Assembly (NCBI GenBank): GCA_945877805.1
Contig: CAMCSM010000006.1
Span: 1 to 50,906, forward strand
From: Methylacidiphilum caldifontis
GTDB lineage: Bacteria; Verrucomicrobiota; Verrucomicrobiia; Methylacidiphilales; CAMAQI01
Reading direction: 5' to 3'
Length of the DNA stretch: 50,906 nt
Part shown: piece after piece, positions 8,201-16,463 of the stretch
Numbering within the stretch: position 1 is the stretch's first letter
Layout: the number at the start of each line of letters is the position of its first letter
Notes under the pieces: generated by a model
What the model was told of the DNA's origin: nothing
What the model saw: the letters and a program-made list of their open reading frames with translations, nothing else
The model's database searches: none
Translations under genes and position numbers: made by a program

Positions 8201-8632
8201 TTAATTCAATGTGAGGTTTTCTGGGTTTTGAGCCACGTGAGGGTGCTCGGCACCTTTATAAACACGGAGCTTAGTGAGAATCGTACGACCCAAACGATTA
8301 TGGGGTACCATTCCTTTGACAGCATTCGAAATCAAAAGTTCAGGACGACGTGTACGACGGCGCTCAACGGATTCAGACTTGTGTCCGCCGATGTAACCGG
8401 AGTAGCTCATGTACGATTTCTGAGTCTCTTTCTTACCAGTGAAGAGCGCTTTTTCAGCGTTGATCACGATAACAAAATCTCCTGTATCGACGTGAGGGGT
8501 GAACACGGGTTTATGTTTTCCGCGCAGTAAAGTCGCGGCTTTTTCGGCAACGTGACCGACGACCTGATTGGAGGCGTCGATAACGAACCATTTACGTTGT
8601 ATGTTCTCTGCTTTGGCACTAAAAGTTTTCAT
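8201..8632 (-). CDS. rplM: 50S ribosomal protein uL13
   Basis: Large-subunit protein L13. The start chosen is the ATG at 8632, preceded by AAGGA at suitable distance, giving 143 residues that begin MKTFSAKAENIQRKWFVIDA, close to the usual length of about 142. A longer reading frame to 8686 would run through the predicted promoter and is rejected. VIDASNQVVGHVAEKAA and GMVPHNRLGR are family signatures. Confidence 0.98.
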   Translation of the reverse strand: MKTFSAKAENIQRKWFVIDASNQVVGHVAEKAATLLRGKHKPVFTPHVDTGDFVIVINAEKALFTGKKETQKSYMSYSGYIGGHKSESVERRRTRRPELLISNAVKGMVPHNRLGRTILTKLRVYKGAEHPHVAQNPENLTLN

Positions 8633-8657
8633 ATCATTTCCTTGTGAAAAGAGGTTT

Positions 8658-8686
8658 TTACTAGGCAGCTCTGGCACTGTCGTCAA
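8658..8686 (-). promoter_or_regulatory. Promoter for rplM-rpsI
   Basis: On the minus strand TTGACG (8686-8681), a 17-base spacer and TAGTAA (8663-8658) form a sigma70-type promoter about 25 bases before the rplM start. Five of six -35 bases and four of six -10 bases match consensus. Confidence 0.55.
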
Positions 8687-8695
8687 TCTTTTTTA

Positions 8696-9073
8696 TTAAA
8701 ATCTTTTCCAGATTGGCACTTTTTCTTTTAAAAGCACGATAAATTCATCGATAAATCGGAGGCTTTCTTGGCGGTGTTTCCCTATGGTACGAACCCAAAG
8801 CGAGGGTTCCCCAACGGGAACGGTTCCGATACGATGAATAATTTCGACGGAAAGGCACGGATATTGTAAAAAGAGGGTCTCGCAGATCATTCGAATCTCT
8901 TTGGCGGCCATTGAATGATAACATTCGTAGGAGAGATCTTCGATGGGGGCCCCTTTTTCAGTTCCTCGGACGATGCCGTAGAACTCACTGAGAGCCCCAA
9001 AGGAACCATCGGTCGGAAAGGAAATAAGCGGAGGAACGATCGGCTTTTCGGAGATTTCAATCGAGAGTTTCAT
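8696..9073 (-). CDS. moaE: Molybdopterin synthase catalytic subunit
   Basis: Large subunit of molybdopterin synthase, which inserts two sulfurs from thiocarboxylated MoaD into the cyclic pterin precursor. The ATG at 9073, two bases after the moaD stop and with GGAGG upstream, gives 125 residues starting MKLSIEISEK. Visible family features are GIVRG, YECYHSMA, HRIGTVPVGEPS, and the catalytic lysines in LKEKVPIWKRF. The protein ends right after this motif, shorter than MoaE proteins that carry a C-terminal extension. A longer frame to 9157 overlaps moaD and is not needed. Confidence 0.93.
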   Translation of the reverse strand: MKLSIEISEKPIVPPLISFPTDGSFGALSEFYGIVRGTEKGAPIEDLSYECYHSMAAKEIRMICETLFLQYPCLSVEIIHRIGTVPVGEPSLWVRTIGKHRQESLRFIDEFIVLLKEKVPIWKRF

Positions 9074-9077
9074 GCCT

Positions 9078-9323
9078 TTAGCCTCCGCTGACGGGGGGGA
9101 TGATGGCAAGGACTTGAGAATTGAGGATCGGTTGATCCCAGGAGCTATATTCTTCATCTAAGGCGACGCGGAAAGTGGTATGAGTGGCTGTAAATCCCGG
9201 TTGGATCGATTCGAGGATCGCTCGCGGGGTTGAATGGGGATCAAGAACAAGATTTTTCTCTGAGAATCCGAGAAGGTCACGAGCTTGAGCAAAGGGGAGG
9301 ATCTTGAGGGGAGTGGAACTCAT
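9078..9323 (-). CDS. moaD: Molybdopterin synthase sulfur carrier subunit
   Basis: An 81-residue ubiquitin-like sulfur carrier. The C-terminus is VSGG, and the final Gly-Gly is the site of adenylation and thiocarboxylation. The segment AIIPPVSGG is the classic MoaD end. A strong GGAGG lies eight bases before the ATG, overlapping the end of moaA. With moaA and moaE it forms a compact operon; moaC, moeA and MoeB-like genes are not in the window. Confidence 0.93.
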   Translation of the reverse strand: MSSTPLKILPFAQARDLLGFSEKNLVLDPHSTPRAILESIQPGFTATHTTFRVALDEEYSSWDQPILNSQVLAIIPPVSGG

Positions 9324-9326
9324 GGT

Positions 9327-10340
9327 TTATCCTCCGATCGCTGTCATAATACGCTGAGGTTGGTACTGGTTACGGAATTGATGCTCGAGGGGCTTCTCTC
9401 TGAGGGAGGATTGGAAAACCTCTTGGAGTCGATCGTGCAAGATTTGTGGGCGTAGAAGGGGTTTGAGATCGAATTCGAGATGATTGCCGAGGCAGGGACG
9501 AATTTTTCCATCTGCTGTGAGGCGCATTTTATTGCAGTTATCGCAAAAATGAAGGTCGGTCAGGGCTCCGATGAACCCAATTTTTACCCCGCTTTCTTTG
9601 AGCGAGTAATATTGAGCGGGGCCAAATCCGAGTTTTGTCGGGAAGGGGAGGAGCTCCTCCTTTTGACGGATGATCTCCATGACCTCGGCAATCGGGAGAA
9701 AATTAGACTCATTCAGCATCTCCGTCAGACTTAACGGCATCAGCTCAATAAAGCGAAGCGCGACATTCTGTTCGTGAGCAAAATCAATGAGCGGTAAAAT
9801 CTCGGTTTCATTTTTTCCGCGCATGAGAACGGTATTGAGTTTGATCGAGGGAAAGCCGATTTTTCGACACTGCTTAATTCCTTCAATCACAGGCTCTACT
9901 TTTCCGCGAGTGATCTGAAAGTAACGGTCGGGATCGAGGGCATCGAGACTGATATTGATTTTACGGAGTCCCGCTTCAAAGAGCGGTTGTGCCAGCTCGG
10001 GAAGTCGTGTTCCATTGGTTGTCATCGAGACGGTGGCGACTCCGGGAAGGCGGGTGATTTGAGCAATGAGATCGACGACTCCTGTTCGAAGCAGAGGCTC
10101 CCCGCCTGTAATTCGAAAATTCTTAAACCCGTGTTGAATCGATGCTTGGATGATCGCGATAATTTCTTGATCCGTGAGAATCTCCTCGCGAGGGGTCCAA
10201 TCACTGAATTGTTCCGGCATGCAATAGAGGCAGCGTTCGTTACAGCGATCGGTAATTGAAATTCGAAGATAGTCAACCGTTCGAATCACCGGACGGGCGC
10301 TTTGAGCGGGAAGCGAGGCGATTGAGGGGGCGAGTGTCAT
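9327..10340 (-). CDS. moaA: GTP 3',8-cyclase (radical SAM)
   Basis: First enzyme of molybdenum-cofactor synthesis; with MoaC it makes cyclic pyranopterin phosphate from GTP. The 337 residues carry the N-terminal radical-SAM cluster C33-x3-C37-x2-C40 (SITDRCNERCLYCMP), the GGEPLLR SAM-binding segment, and the second 4Fe-4S site FCDNCNKMRLTADGKIRPCLG. The C-terminus is IGG, the conserved double glycine of MoaA. First gene of moaA-moaD-moaE. Confidence 0.96.
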   Translation of the reverse strand: MTLAPSIASLPAQSARPVIRTVDYLRISITDRCNERCLYCMPEQFSDWTPREEILTDQEIIAIIQASIQHGFKNFRITGGEPLLRTGVVDLIAQITRLPGVATVSMTTNGTRLPELAQPLFEAGLRKINISLDALDPDRYFQITRGKVEPVIEGIKQCRKIGFPSIKLNTVLMRGKNETEILPLIDFAHEQNVALRFIELMPLSLTEMLNESNFLPIAEVMEIIRQKEELLPFPTKLGFGPAQYYSLKESGVKIGFIGALTDLHFCDNCNKMRLTADGKIRPCLGNHLEFDLKPLLRPQILHDRLQEVFQSSLREKPLEHQFRNQYQPQRIMTAIGG

Positions 10341-10452
10341 TTCAAAGTGAAGATTAGCGAACCCTTTTAGAAAATAAACGCTTAATTTTTACCTGTTTTT
10401 AAAAATAACCCCTTTTCAACGCTTAGGGAGTAGGCTAATCCAGTAGCCACTG

Positions 10453-11007
10453 ATGAATTTAAGTCCTCTTCAAATAATGCTGATTCGAGAGTGTACTCGA
10501 GATGAAGTGGCGTTTACAAAGATGTTAGATCTCTATGTGAGTTTAGCGCGTCAGGCCTCGGAAAGAATTCCTGAGTCTGCGGAAAAAGAGTTATTTTCAA
10601 CGATTGAAAAAAATGAGCAAAAGAGTCAAGAGGCCAACGATCTCACTCGACCTTTTATTGGAGTGATTGATGATAGTGCTTCATTGAATGAAATTGTGAA
10701 GAGGGTTTTAGAGCATGAGGGATTTCGGGTCAATTGTTGGCTGAGTGCGGTGGATTTGTTGGAGGGTCAATATGAGATTCCTCATTTAATTCTCTTGGAT
10801 ATAGAGATGCCCGATATGAATGGGGCGGTTGCGATGGATCGGTTTAAAGCAGATCCGCGGTTTGCTCACACAAAAATTATTTTTATGACCGGATTAGTCG
10901 GCCAGCAAGAGGCAGAAGAGCTAAGTCTTCCTGGAAAAACAGCTTATCTCTCGAAGCCGTTTACAAAGGAGCAATTGATTAAGCTTGTGAGGAAAAGTTT
11001 AGGATAA
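10453..11007 (+). CDS. Single-domain response regulator with an N-terminal extension
   Basis: A 184-residue signalling protein. Residues 66-184 form a receiver domain with acidic pair D73/D74, phosphoacceptor D116 in LLDIEMPDMNG, T146 and K168 in SKPF, so it should be phosphorylated. The first 65 residues are helical, charged and of unknown role, and no DNA-binding or enzymatic output domain follows. It may act by protein-protein contact, as CheY-type proteins do. It stands alone on the plus strand, divergent from moaA. The partner kinase is unknown. Confidence 0.85.
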   Translation: MNLSPLQIMLIRECTRDEVAFTKMLDLYVSLARQASERIPESAEKELFSTIEKNEQKSQEANDLTRPFIGVIDDSASLNEIVKRVLEHEGFRVNCWLSAVDLLEGQYEIPHLILLDIEMPDMNGAVAMDRFKADPRFAHTKIIFMTGLVGQQEAEELSLPGKTAYLSKPFTKEQLIKLVRKSLG

Positions 11008-11020
11008 ATTCGGAAATTTT

Positions 11021-12592
11021 CTATTGAGGGCGAATTTGCCAAAGTTGATATTCACTGTTTTGAAAAAGTTTTAATTTTTTAAATTGAATTTTAGAGGCTG
11101 TTTTTGTTCGCGGTTGGAGAATTAAGAGCGATCTCCCTTTCCACTCTTCGGGGATTTCCCCGCTTTTAAAGAATGCTTTTTGGATCGCTAGATTTTTCTC
11201 GGAAAAAGGGGTAAACCACCAAAAGGCATACCAAGGGCGAACGGAGGAATAGGTGGGAGCCAGGTAAGTCATGATTCGATCTTCTGAAACCAAGAGGTCT
11301 TGATTGGTGGCATTTTCATTTAACCAATCAAAAATCTCTTTTTGAGCGACGGTATGATAGTGTCCGGTCGGCTTGAGAATGTGGGAGGTGATCCAACTGG
11401 CGTTATCGCTGAGAAAGAGGAGCAGTAAGAGGAGGATCGAGAGCATCGAATTGGATTTTTTTTGAATCGATCGAATGAAAGAATGAATTCCGGGGAGGGC
11501 GATGAAAAATAAAAAGGTCCAAAGATAGCCGCGATCGAAGTGAAGCGGCTGAATCGGGGGGATGATTCGATCATGAAAGACGAGTCCTAGGGTCATGAAG
11601 AATCCAAGAAGCAGCAGACGATGGGCCGGTCGTTGGAGCCATGGAAGCGGATATTGTTTTTTGCGTAATCCCCACCAAATCATCAAGAATAAAGGGAGAA
11701 GATTTAAGAAAAAGGTAATTTCGTGCATCGAAAAGCTGATCTTCCATGAGGTCATCATCGATTGATGTTCGAGGTCTTTTCCGAGATAAACGAGGTAGTA
11801 GCCGAGGTGTCCAAAAACAAGGAACAGAGCGGTCAGTGGGGCCCACCAAGGCGGGGAATTTTGATTGCGATCCAGAAAATATTCGAGCGTGAGCCAAGAG
11901 GTTAAAATCAAAAGAAATTGAATTCCCGTAAAGGGATGACAGATCGACAAGAGAAACCCCGTGGCCAGCATGAGGGCCCATTGTTTTCGGACTCCAAAAA
12001 TAATTCCGAGGAAGAAGAGCAGGTGATAGATCGACTCGAGGGGATAGATAAAATTTCTCCCCAAATTGAGAAACCACCATCCTCCCGAAGGATCGAAGAG
12101 CAGCCAGTCTCTCGCATCATGATTGAGATAGAGTGAAAAACAGAGTCCTCCCACCGAGATGAGGCCGCCGCCCCAGATAAAAATGAGGAGGTAAGAGAGA
12201 TCGAGGGGGCGAATTAAGGGATGGAAATATTCAAACAGGGCGATTGCGGTTCGAATGGCGAAGAGAGCCGCCGGAATACCAAAGAGCATCAAGAGAAGTC
12301 CAGGATCGATGTGTGTAAAATTCCAGAGAATTCCGAGAAGTAATGTGGGGGGCTGAAAATAGTGTCTTTTTGTTTCCGGATGGGGACTGAACGGGTTTCC
12401 GTAGGAAAGGGGAGGAGTTCCTCCATCAAAGTATTCTCGGGCGATTGCCATATAATAGGGCATATCATCCTGAAGAAAAAAAGAGGGGATTTGATTTTCA
12501 GAGCGGTGCTTAAAATGACTGAAATTCAGAAGAAGAACGGGGAGTAATAAAAAAAAGGCTAGTAACCAGCGATTTAATTTCTTGATTCCCAT
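11021..12592 (-). CDS. Multi-pass membrane protein, possibly a GT-C glycosyltransferase
   Basis: Not identified to a named family. The 523 residues contain about ten or more hydrophobic spans, starting at residues 10-24. After the first span comes a hydrophilic segment with FLQDDMPYY, an acidic pair placed where polyprenyl-sugar-dependent GT-C enzymes have their catalytic aspartates; the C-terminal 110 residues form a soluble, probably periplasmic, domain. The layout resembles GT-C transferases, but no diagnostic motif was confirmed. It is followed at its 5' side by the two bactofilin-like genes on the same strand, six bases away. Confidence 0.5.
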   Translation of the reverse strand: MGIKKLNRWLLAFFLLLPVLLLNFSHFKHRSENQIPSFFLQDDMPYYMAIAREYFDGGTPPLSYGNPFSPHPETKRHYFQPPTLLLGILWNFTHIDPGLLLMLFGIPAALFAIRTAIALFEYFHPLIRPLDLSYLLIFIWGGGLISVGGLCFSLYLNHDARDWLLFDPSGGWWFLNLGRNFIYPLESIYHLLFFLGIIFGVRKQWALMLATGFLLSICHPFTGIQFLLILTSWLTLEYFLDRNQNSPPWWAPLTALFLVFGHLGYYLVYLGKDLEHQSMMTSWKISFSMHEITFFLNLLPLFLMIWWGLRKKQYPLPWLQRPAHRLLLLGFFMTLGLVFHDRIIPPIQPLHFDRGYLWTFLFFIALPGIHSFIRSIQKKSNSMLSILLLLLLFLSDNASWITSHILKPTGHYHTVAQKEIFDWLNENATNQDLLVSEDRIMTYLAPTYSSVRPWYAFWWFTPFSEKNLAIQKAFFKSGEIPEEWKGRSLLILQPRTKTASKIQFKKLKLFQNSEYQLWQIRPQ

Positions 12593-12598
12593 GAAAGT

Positions 12599-13294
12599 CT
12601 AAGGAGTTGGTGGATTCTGAGACTCCATATTAAAGGTCGTGAGGCGTCCACGCAAGATTCCTCCTTGATCGACGGAAATCTCTTCGCAACAAATTCTTTT
12701 TGAGGAGAGATTTCCTTTTTCATGAATGATAATTTTTTTGGCTCTGACTTGAATGCAGTTGACTTCACCGTTGACCTCAAGAAGCGGCGTAATCAAAAAG
12801 CGGGCTTTTGCGGAGGATTTGTGAGCGATCGTTATTTTGGGGGCTTCCAGCTTTCCATCGAGCGAGCCATTCCCTGAGAGCACGGCCTCCTCTCGTGCGA
12901 TCAGACGGGCGCGTACCTTGCAGCATATTTCAATTTTACTGGCCGCGATCTCGATTCCCTCGTAACGCTTTCTGCCTCTGAGGGTGACAGTGCCTAAGGT
13001 ATTGATTTGGGTGTCATCGCCGGCACTGAGTTCGTAGGATTGAAGATTGAGGTGAGAAGAGCATTGCAGGCAGGTACTTGACATGGCGGATTCGACGACA
13101 CGAAGTGAATATTGGCACTGAGGGCAGGTGATCGTTTTCGTCGCTTTTGGGGATCGGACCGCCGGTTTTAAAATCGATTCCGAGGCTCGGATATAACTTC
13201 CACAGGCTCGACAGTTCGTGGAAATAAGTCCCTCAGGCTCTGACTGTTGATGCTGGCACTGAGAACAGTGAACTTGGATCATCGGCTTATTCAT
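12599..13294 (-). CDS. Zinc-ribbon bactofilin-like protein
   Basis: A 231-residue protein with two CxxC...CxxC zinc-ribbon units (CSQCQ/CRACG near 10-35 and CPQCQ/CLQCS near 58-80), followed by a domain of short alternating hydrophobic repeats (about 90-220) like the right-handed beta-helix of bactofilins (polymer-forming cytoskeletal proteins). Bactofilins assemble into filaments without nucleotides and scaffold envelope functions. It overlaps the shorter bactofilin-like gene upstream by eight bases, so the two are probably co-translated and may co-polymerise. The zinc ribbons are an uncommon addition. Confidence 0.7.
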   Translation of the reverse strand: MNKPMIQVHCSQCQHQQSEPEGLISTNCRACGSYIRASESILKPAVRSPKATKTITCPQCQYSLRVVESAMSSTCLQCSSHLNLQSYELSAGDDTQINTLGTVTLRGRKRYEGIEIAASKIEICCKVRARLIAREEAVLSGNGSLDGKLEAPKITIAHKSSAKARFLITPLLEVNGEVNCIQVRAKKIIIHEKGNLSSKRICCEEISVDQGGILRGRLTTFNMESQNPPTP

Positions 13295-13571
13295 CGGAGG
13301 AGGAAAAGGTTGAGAAAGTGAAAGGAATTTTTAACCAAAGCGGAATTCGTGTTCCGACTTGGACCTCGGCATTGATTTTAGATCCCGGTTCGATTTTGAG
13401 AGTTTCGCTTCGAATCGTTCCCTGAAGAATTGCTTTGGGATCGCAAAGGAGTTGGCGTTTGGTTTTTATCTTTCCGAGATATTGGGTAGAAAGATGAACC
13501 GATTGAGGGGAGGTGAGATCTCCCTTCATTTTGAGCTGGTCAGTAATGTGTAACGATTCCGGTAGATCCAC
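13287..13571 (-). CDS. Short bactofilin-like protein
   Basis: A 94-residue protein with beta-helix-type repeats (HITDQLKMKGDL, HLSTQYLGKIKTK, AILQGTIRSETLKIEPGSKI), resembling the core of a bactofilin but shorter than usual. The proposed start is GTG at 13571 next to a GAGGA sequence; the start is uncertain. Its 3' end overlaps the start of the zinc-ribbon partner. It probably forms or caps filaments with that protein (inference). Confidence 0.6.
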   Translation of the reverse strand: MDLPESLHITDQLKMKGDLTSPQSVHLSTQYLGKIKTKRQLLCDPKAILQGTIRSETLKIEPGSKINAEVQVGTRIPLWLKIPFTFSTFSSSDE

Positions 13572-13622
13572 TCCTCAGTTGTAGCAGATCATTTTTCAAA
13601 AGTCTATGGGAAGGAACCTTTT

Positions 13623-15068
13623 TTAAAGAGCGACTTCTTCGAGTTCCGGGCTTAAAGGATCTGTTTCTGAATATTCTTTTAATTTATTGCGGAGGGTACG
13701 GACATTGATGTCGAGGAGCTTTGCTGCCTCGTTGCGATTGCCTTTTGTTCTCTGAAGGGCTTCGAGAATTAATTGTTTTTCCATTTCAGCCACACTAGGG
13801 AATCCCTTTGAGGAGGTTTCCAAGACGTTTTGAATGGTGATCGAAGAGTTTTGAACGAGGCCTGGTGTTGTCACGTTTGCGAGAGCGGGAGGCGGGGAAA
13901 AGGTAAGATTGGGAATCAGGTCATCAAATTGGATCATCTCCACTCCATCCCAAAGAATAATCGCACGTTCGGCACAGTTTTGAAGCTCCCGAACGTTTCC
14001 AGGCCATGGATAGGAATTGATCTTATGGATGGCATCCGGACTCAGTACGGGAGTCGGCTTGTTATGGCGACGGGCAAAACGTTCGATAAAGGCTTCGATC
14101 AGGAAAAAGGCCTCTCCTGGTCGCTCTCGGAGAGCAGGAATCGAGATTGGAACGACATTCAATCGGAAGTAGAGATCTTGACGGAAAATTCCCTTTTCGA
14201 CGGCTTTGAGCAAATCACGATTACTGGTGGCGATGATCCGAACGTCGACGCGAATGGTTCGATTTCCTCCGACTCTCTCAAACTCTTGCTCTTGAATGGC
14301 ACGGAGTAACTTTGCTTGAAGGCCTAAACTAATTTCGGTGACTTCGTCCAATAGAAGAGTTCCTCCAGAAGCGAGCTCAAATCGGCCCTCTCGTTTGACA
14401 CTTGCCCCTGTGAATGATCCTTTTTCGTGCCCAAAAAACTCACTTTCAAGGAGGTTTTCAGGAACCGCGGCGCAATTCACTTTGATATACGGTTTATCCT
14501 TACGGGAACTGTTGGCATGGATCGCTCGGGCAACGAGCTCTTTTCCCGTTCCGCTTTCCCCTTGAATGAGGACCGTTGCATTGGTCGGAGCGACTCGTTG
14601 GATTAATTTTTGCACCGATTCCATAGGGGTGCTTGAAAAGAGGAGTTCAGGAGAGGAGACTTGCTGTTGCTCTCTTAAATAGGAGTTCTCGCTCCGGAGC
14701 TGCCGTTGTTGAATGAGTTGATTGAGGGCGACATCGAACTGCTCTAAGGTAAACGGTTTAAGAAGGTAATTCGCCGCTCCTAACTTCATGGCATCGACGG
14801 CCGACTCAATCGTACCGAAGCCGGTAATAATAATGACATCGACATTGGGATGACTTTTTTTGACCTGTTGCATGACTTCCAATCCGCTGGCATCGGGAAG
14901 TTGCAGGTCGACAATCATGAGGTCAGCAGGTTCTTTTTTTTGTTCCTCAAGGGCTTGTTGGGCATTCATGACCCCTAAGGCGACTTGGTTCTGCTTCTGT
15001 AAATGGCTGACGAGCATCCGACGAATAATCGGATCGTCATCGACGATAATAATTTTCTCAAATTGCAT
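13623..15068 (-). CDS. Sigma54-dependent response regulator (NtrC family)
   Basis: A transcriptional activator of 481 residues: receiver domain (1-120) with phosphoacceptor D54 in MIVDLQLPDASG and a conserved lysine in LLKPF; central AAA+ domain with Walker A GESGTGKE, the sigma54-contact loop GSFTGA (a variant of GAFTGA with serine at position two) and Walker B GGTLLLDEV; and a C-terminal Fis-type helix-turn-helix (RNEAAKLLDINVRTLRNKLK). It should open sigma54 promoters after phosphorylation. No histidine kinase adjoins it. The ATG follows a GAGGGA ribosome binding site that belongs to a conserved 29-base leader block. Confidence 0.95.
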   Translation of the reverse strand: MQFEKIIIVDDDPIIRRMLVSHLQKQNQVALGVMNAQQALEEQKKEPADLMIVDLQLPDASGLEVMQQVKKSHPNVDVIIITGFGTIESAVDAMKLGAANYLLKPFTLEQFDVALNQLIQQRQLRSENSYLREQQQVSSPELLFSSTPMESVQKLIQRVAPTNATVLIQGESGTGKELVARAIHANSSRKDKPYIKVNCAAVPENLLESEFFGHEKGSFTGASVKREGRFELASGGTLLLDEVTEISLGLQAKLLRAIQEQEFERVGGNRTIRVDVRIIATSNRDLLKAVEKGIFRQDLYFRLNVVPISIPALRERPGEAFFLIEAFIERFARRHNKPTPVLSPDAIHKINSYPWPGNVRELQNCAERAIILWDGVEMIQFDDLIPNLTFSPPPALANVTTPGLVQNSSITIQNVLETSSKGFPSVAEMEKQLILEALQRTKGNRNEAAKLLDINVRTLRNKLKEYSETDPLSPELEEVAL

Positions 15069-15073
15069 AGAGA

Positions 15074-15130
15074 CTTAGTCCCTCACTGTTTGAATTCTTC
15101 GCAATATTTTTCGTCGGAACGAAAAATATT
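15074..15130 (-). promoter_or_regulatory. Leader element copy 1: hairpin plus 29-nt block (NtrC-type gene)
   Basis: On the minus strand an 11-bp perfect stem (AATATTTTTCG / CGAAAAATATT) with loop TTCCGA (15130-15103) is followed directly by a 29-base block (15102-15074) beginning GCGAAGAATT and ending GTGAGGGACTAAG. The block ends five bases before the ATG, so its GAGGGA can serve as the ribosome binding site. Related blocks occur at 19167-19195 and 42244-42272. Confidence 0.7.
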
Positions 15131-15261
15131 TGGAAAATCCCGAAAACAAAAAATAAAAAAACTGTATTTTTAAAATTCATAAATCGGAATTCAATGTGAT
15201 TGGAGTGGGGTAGAGAATATTTTCATTGCGTAGATATCCGTGGTTTTGGTCTATGACCGAT

Positions 15262-16455
15262 TTATGGAGGGGTCACGGGCAAAGGGGTGCTATCCGCTTT
15301 TACTTGGGTGGTGCTTTTTAAGTCGCTTTCAAGTTTGGCCTGCATTTTAGAGAGGGATTCTTTCCATTCATTCCATCCTTCATCTCGTTTGTTTTTGTGG
15401 GAACTAGTAGCGACTTGAGTGGTGTTTTCAGTTCGACTTAAAAGTATTTTATAATAGTCAAATATTCCTTTGAGCTCATCACTGCTTTCAACTGTGATTA
15501 ACTCGTTCAAAAATGCAGATTGTTTCTGCGGATCTGCTTTTAAATTATCGAGGAGAAGGGAGGCGCAGCGCTGTTGCCAATAGGTGGTTTGATCTTGATG
15601 AAGATTTCGAACGAGCCAAATAAAGCTCTCGAGGGCTTGGGACTGTTTTTTTGGATTTTCTGAGAGGCCAAATAAAGTCATCAATCGGAGTTGAGCCTCG
15701 GGAGCAAAAGGATGGAAAGGGGAAACGGCAAGAGCGGTTTGATATTTTTCCGTTGATTTGATCATATCCCCTAACTGATAGGCACAATCGGCTTGACGGT
15801 AGAGCGCGGTATTACTGAGTTCCGTGCTTTCTGGATTTTGTTCACGAAACCGTTGAAAAAGTTCATCGGCCCGTTCCCAATTTGCCGATTGATATTCCGT
15901 CTCTGCAATCTCCCAAGTCGCTGCTTTTCGGAGAAGTTGAGGGGTGGAAAGATCTGTTTTATCTGATTTTGCTGCTTTGGCGACGGCCGAAGTTAAAGTT
16001 CGATAAAAGGCTTCGCGAGCTCGATAGGTGGCCTGCATATCTCGAAAACATTGACCTAGAATCAAATAAGCATTGGAGGCCTCAGGGCGTTCTGGAAATT
16101 GTTCCAACCATGAGCTGAGCCTGACAATCGCTTCCGACTGTTTGCCTGTCTCTAAAGTGATCATGGCACGTAAAAATAACGCTCGGGCTTTGGTATCCTT
16201 CGTTAAATCACGCCTTTGGAGGAGATTGTCGAGGAGAGTAACCGCCATGACATGATCTTTACGACGCGCGAACTCTGCGGCAGCTTCAACGGGATCGGTA
16301 ATATAAGAGGGGGGAGTGGACTCGACACTTGACTCAGATTTTTTTGAGGAGTTTTGTGTTGAGGCCTCTTCTGCCTTTACCGCCTCTTCGGCATGGAGCA
16401 GGATTGATCCAAATCCAATGAGGAGTGAGTAGAGGAAGCGAGGACTATTTTTCAT
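15262..16455 (-). CDS. Secreted tetratricopeptide-repeat protein
   Basis: A 397-residue protein with an N-terminal signal peptide (hydrophobic SLLIGFGSILLHAEEA) and a series of helical TPR-like units, for example AIVRLSSWLEQFPERPEASN, WERADELFQRFREQNPESTE and STEKYQTALAVSPFHPFAPE. It resembles outer-membrane TPR assembly or tol-pal-type proteins (YbgF/BamD-like) in general design. Last gene of the minus-strand run that begins with the CheX-like gene; eight bases separate it from the preceding gene. Its partners are unknown. Confidence 0.7.
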   Translation of the reverse strand: MKNSPRFLYSLLIGFGSILLHAEEAVKAEEASTQNSSKKSESSVESTPPSYITDPVEAAAEFARRKDHVMAVTLLDNLLQRRDLTKDTKARALFLRAMITLETGKQSEAIVRLSSWLEQFPERPEASNAYLILGQCFRDMQATYRAREAFYRTLTSAVAKAAKSDKTDLSTPQLLRKAATWEIAETEYQSANWERADELFQRFREQNPESTELSNTALYRQADCAYQLGDMIKSTEKYQTALAVSPFHPFAPEAQLRLMTLFGLSENPKKQSQALESFIWLVRNLHQDQTTYWQQRCASLLLDNLKADPQKQSAFLNELITVESSDELKGIFDYYKILLSRTENTTQVATSSHKNKRDEGWNEWKESLSKMQAKLESDLKSTTQVKADSTPLPVTPP

Positions 16456-16463
16456 AAAAAGAG

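Noticed and set aside
8633-8686. Longer rplM start at 8686
   Set aside because: A promoter lies in the extension, and the ATG at 8632 has a good Shine-Dalgarno sequence and gives the normal L13 length.
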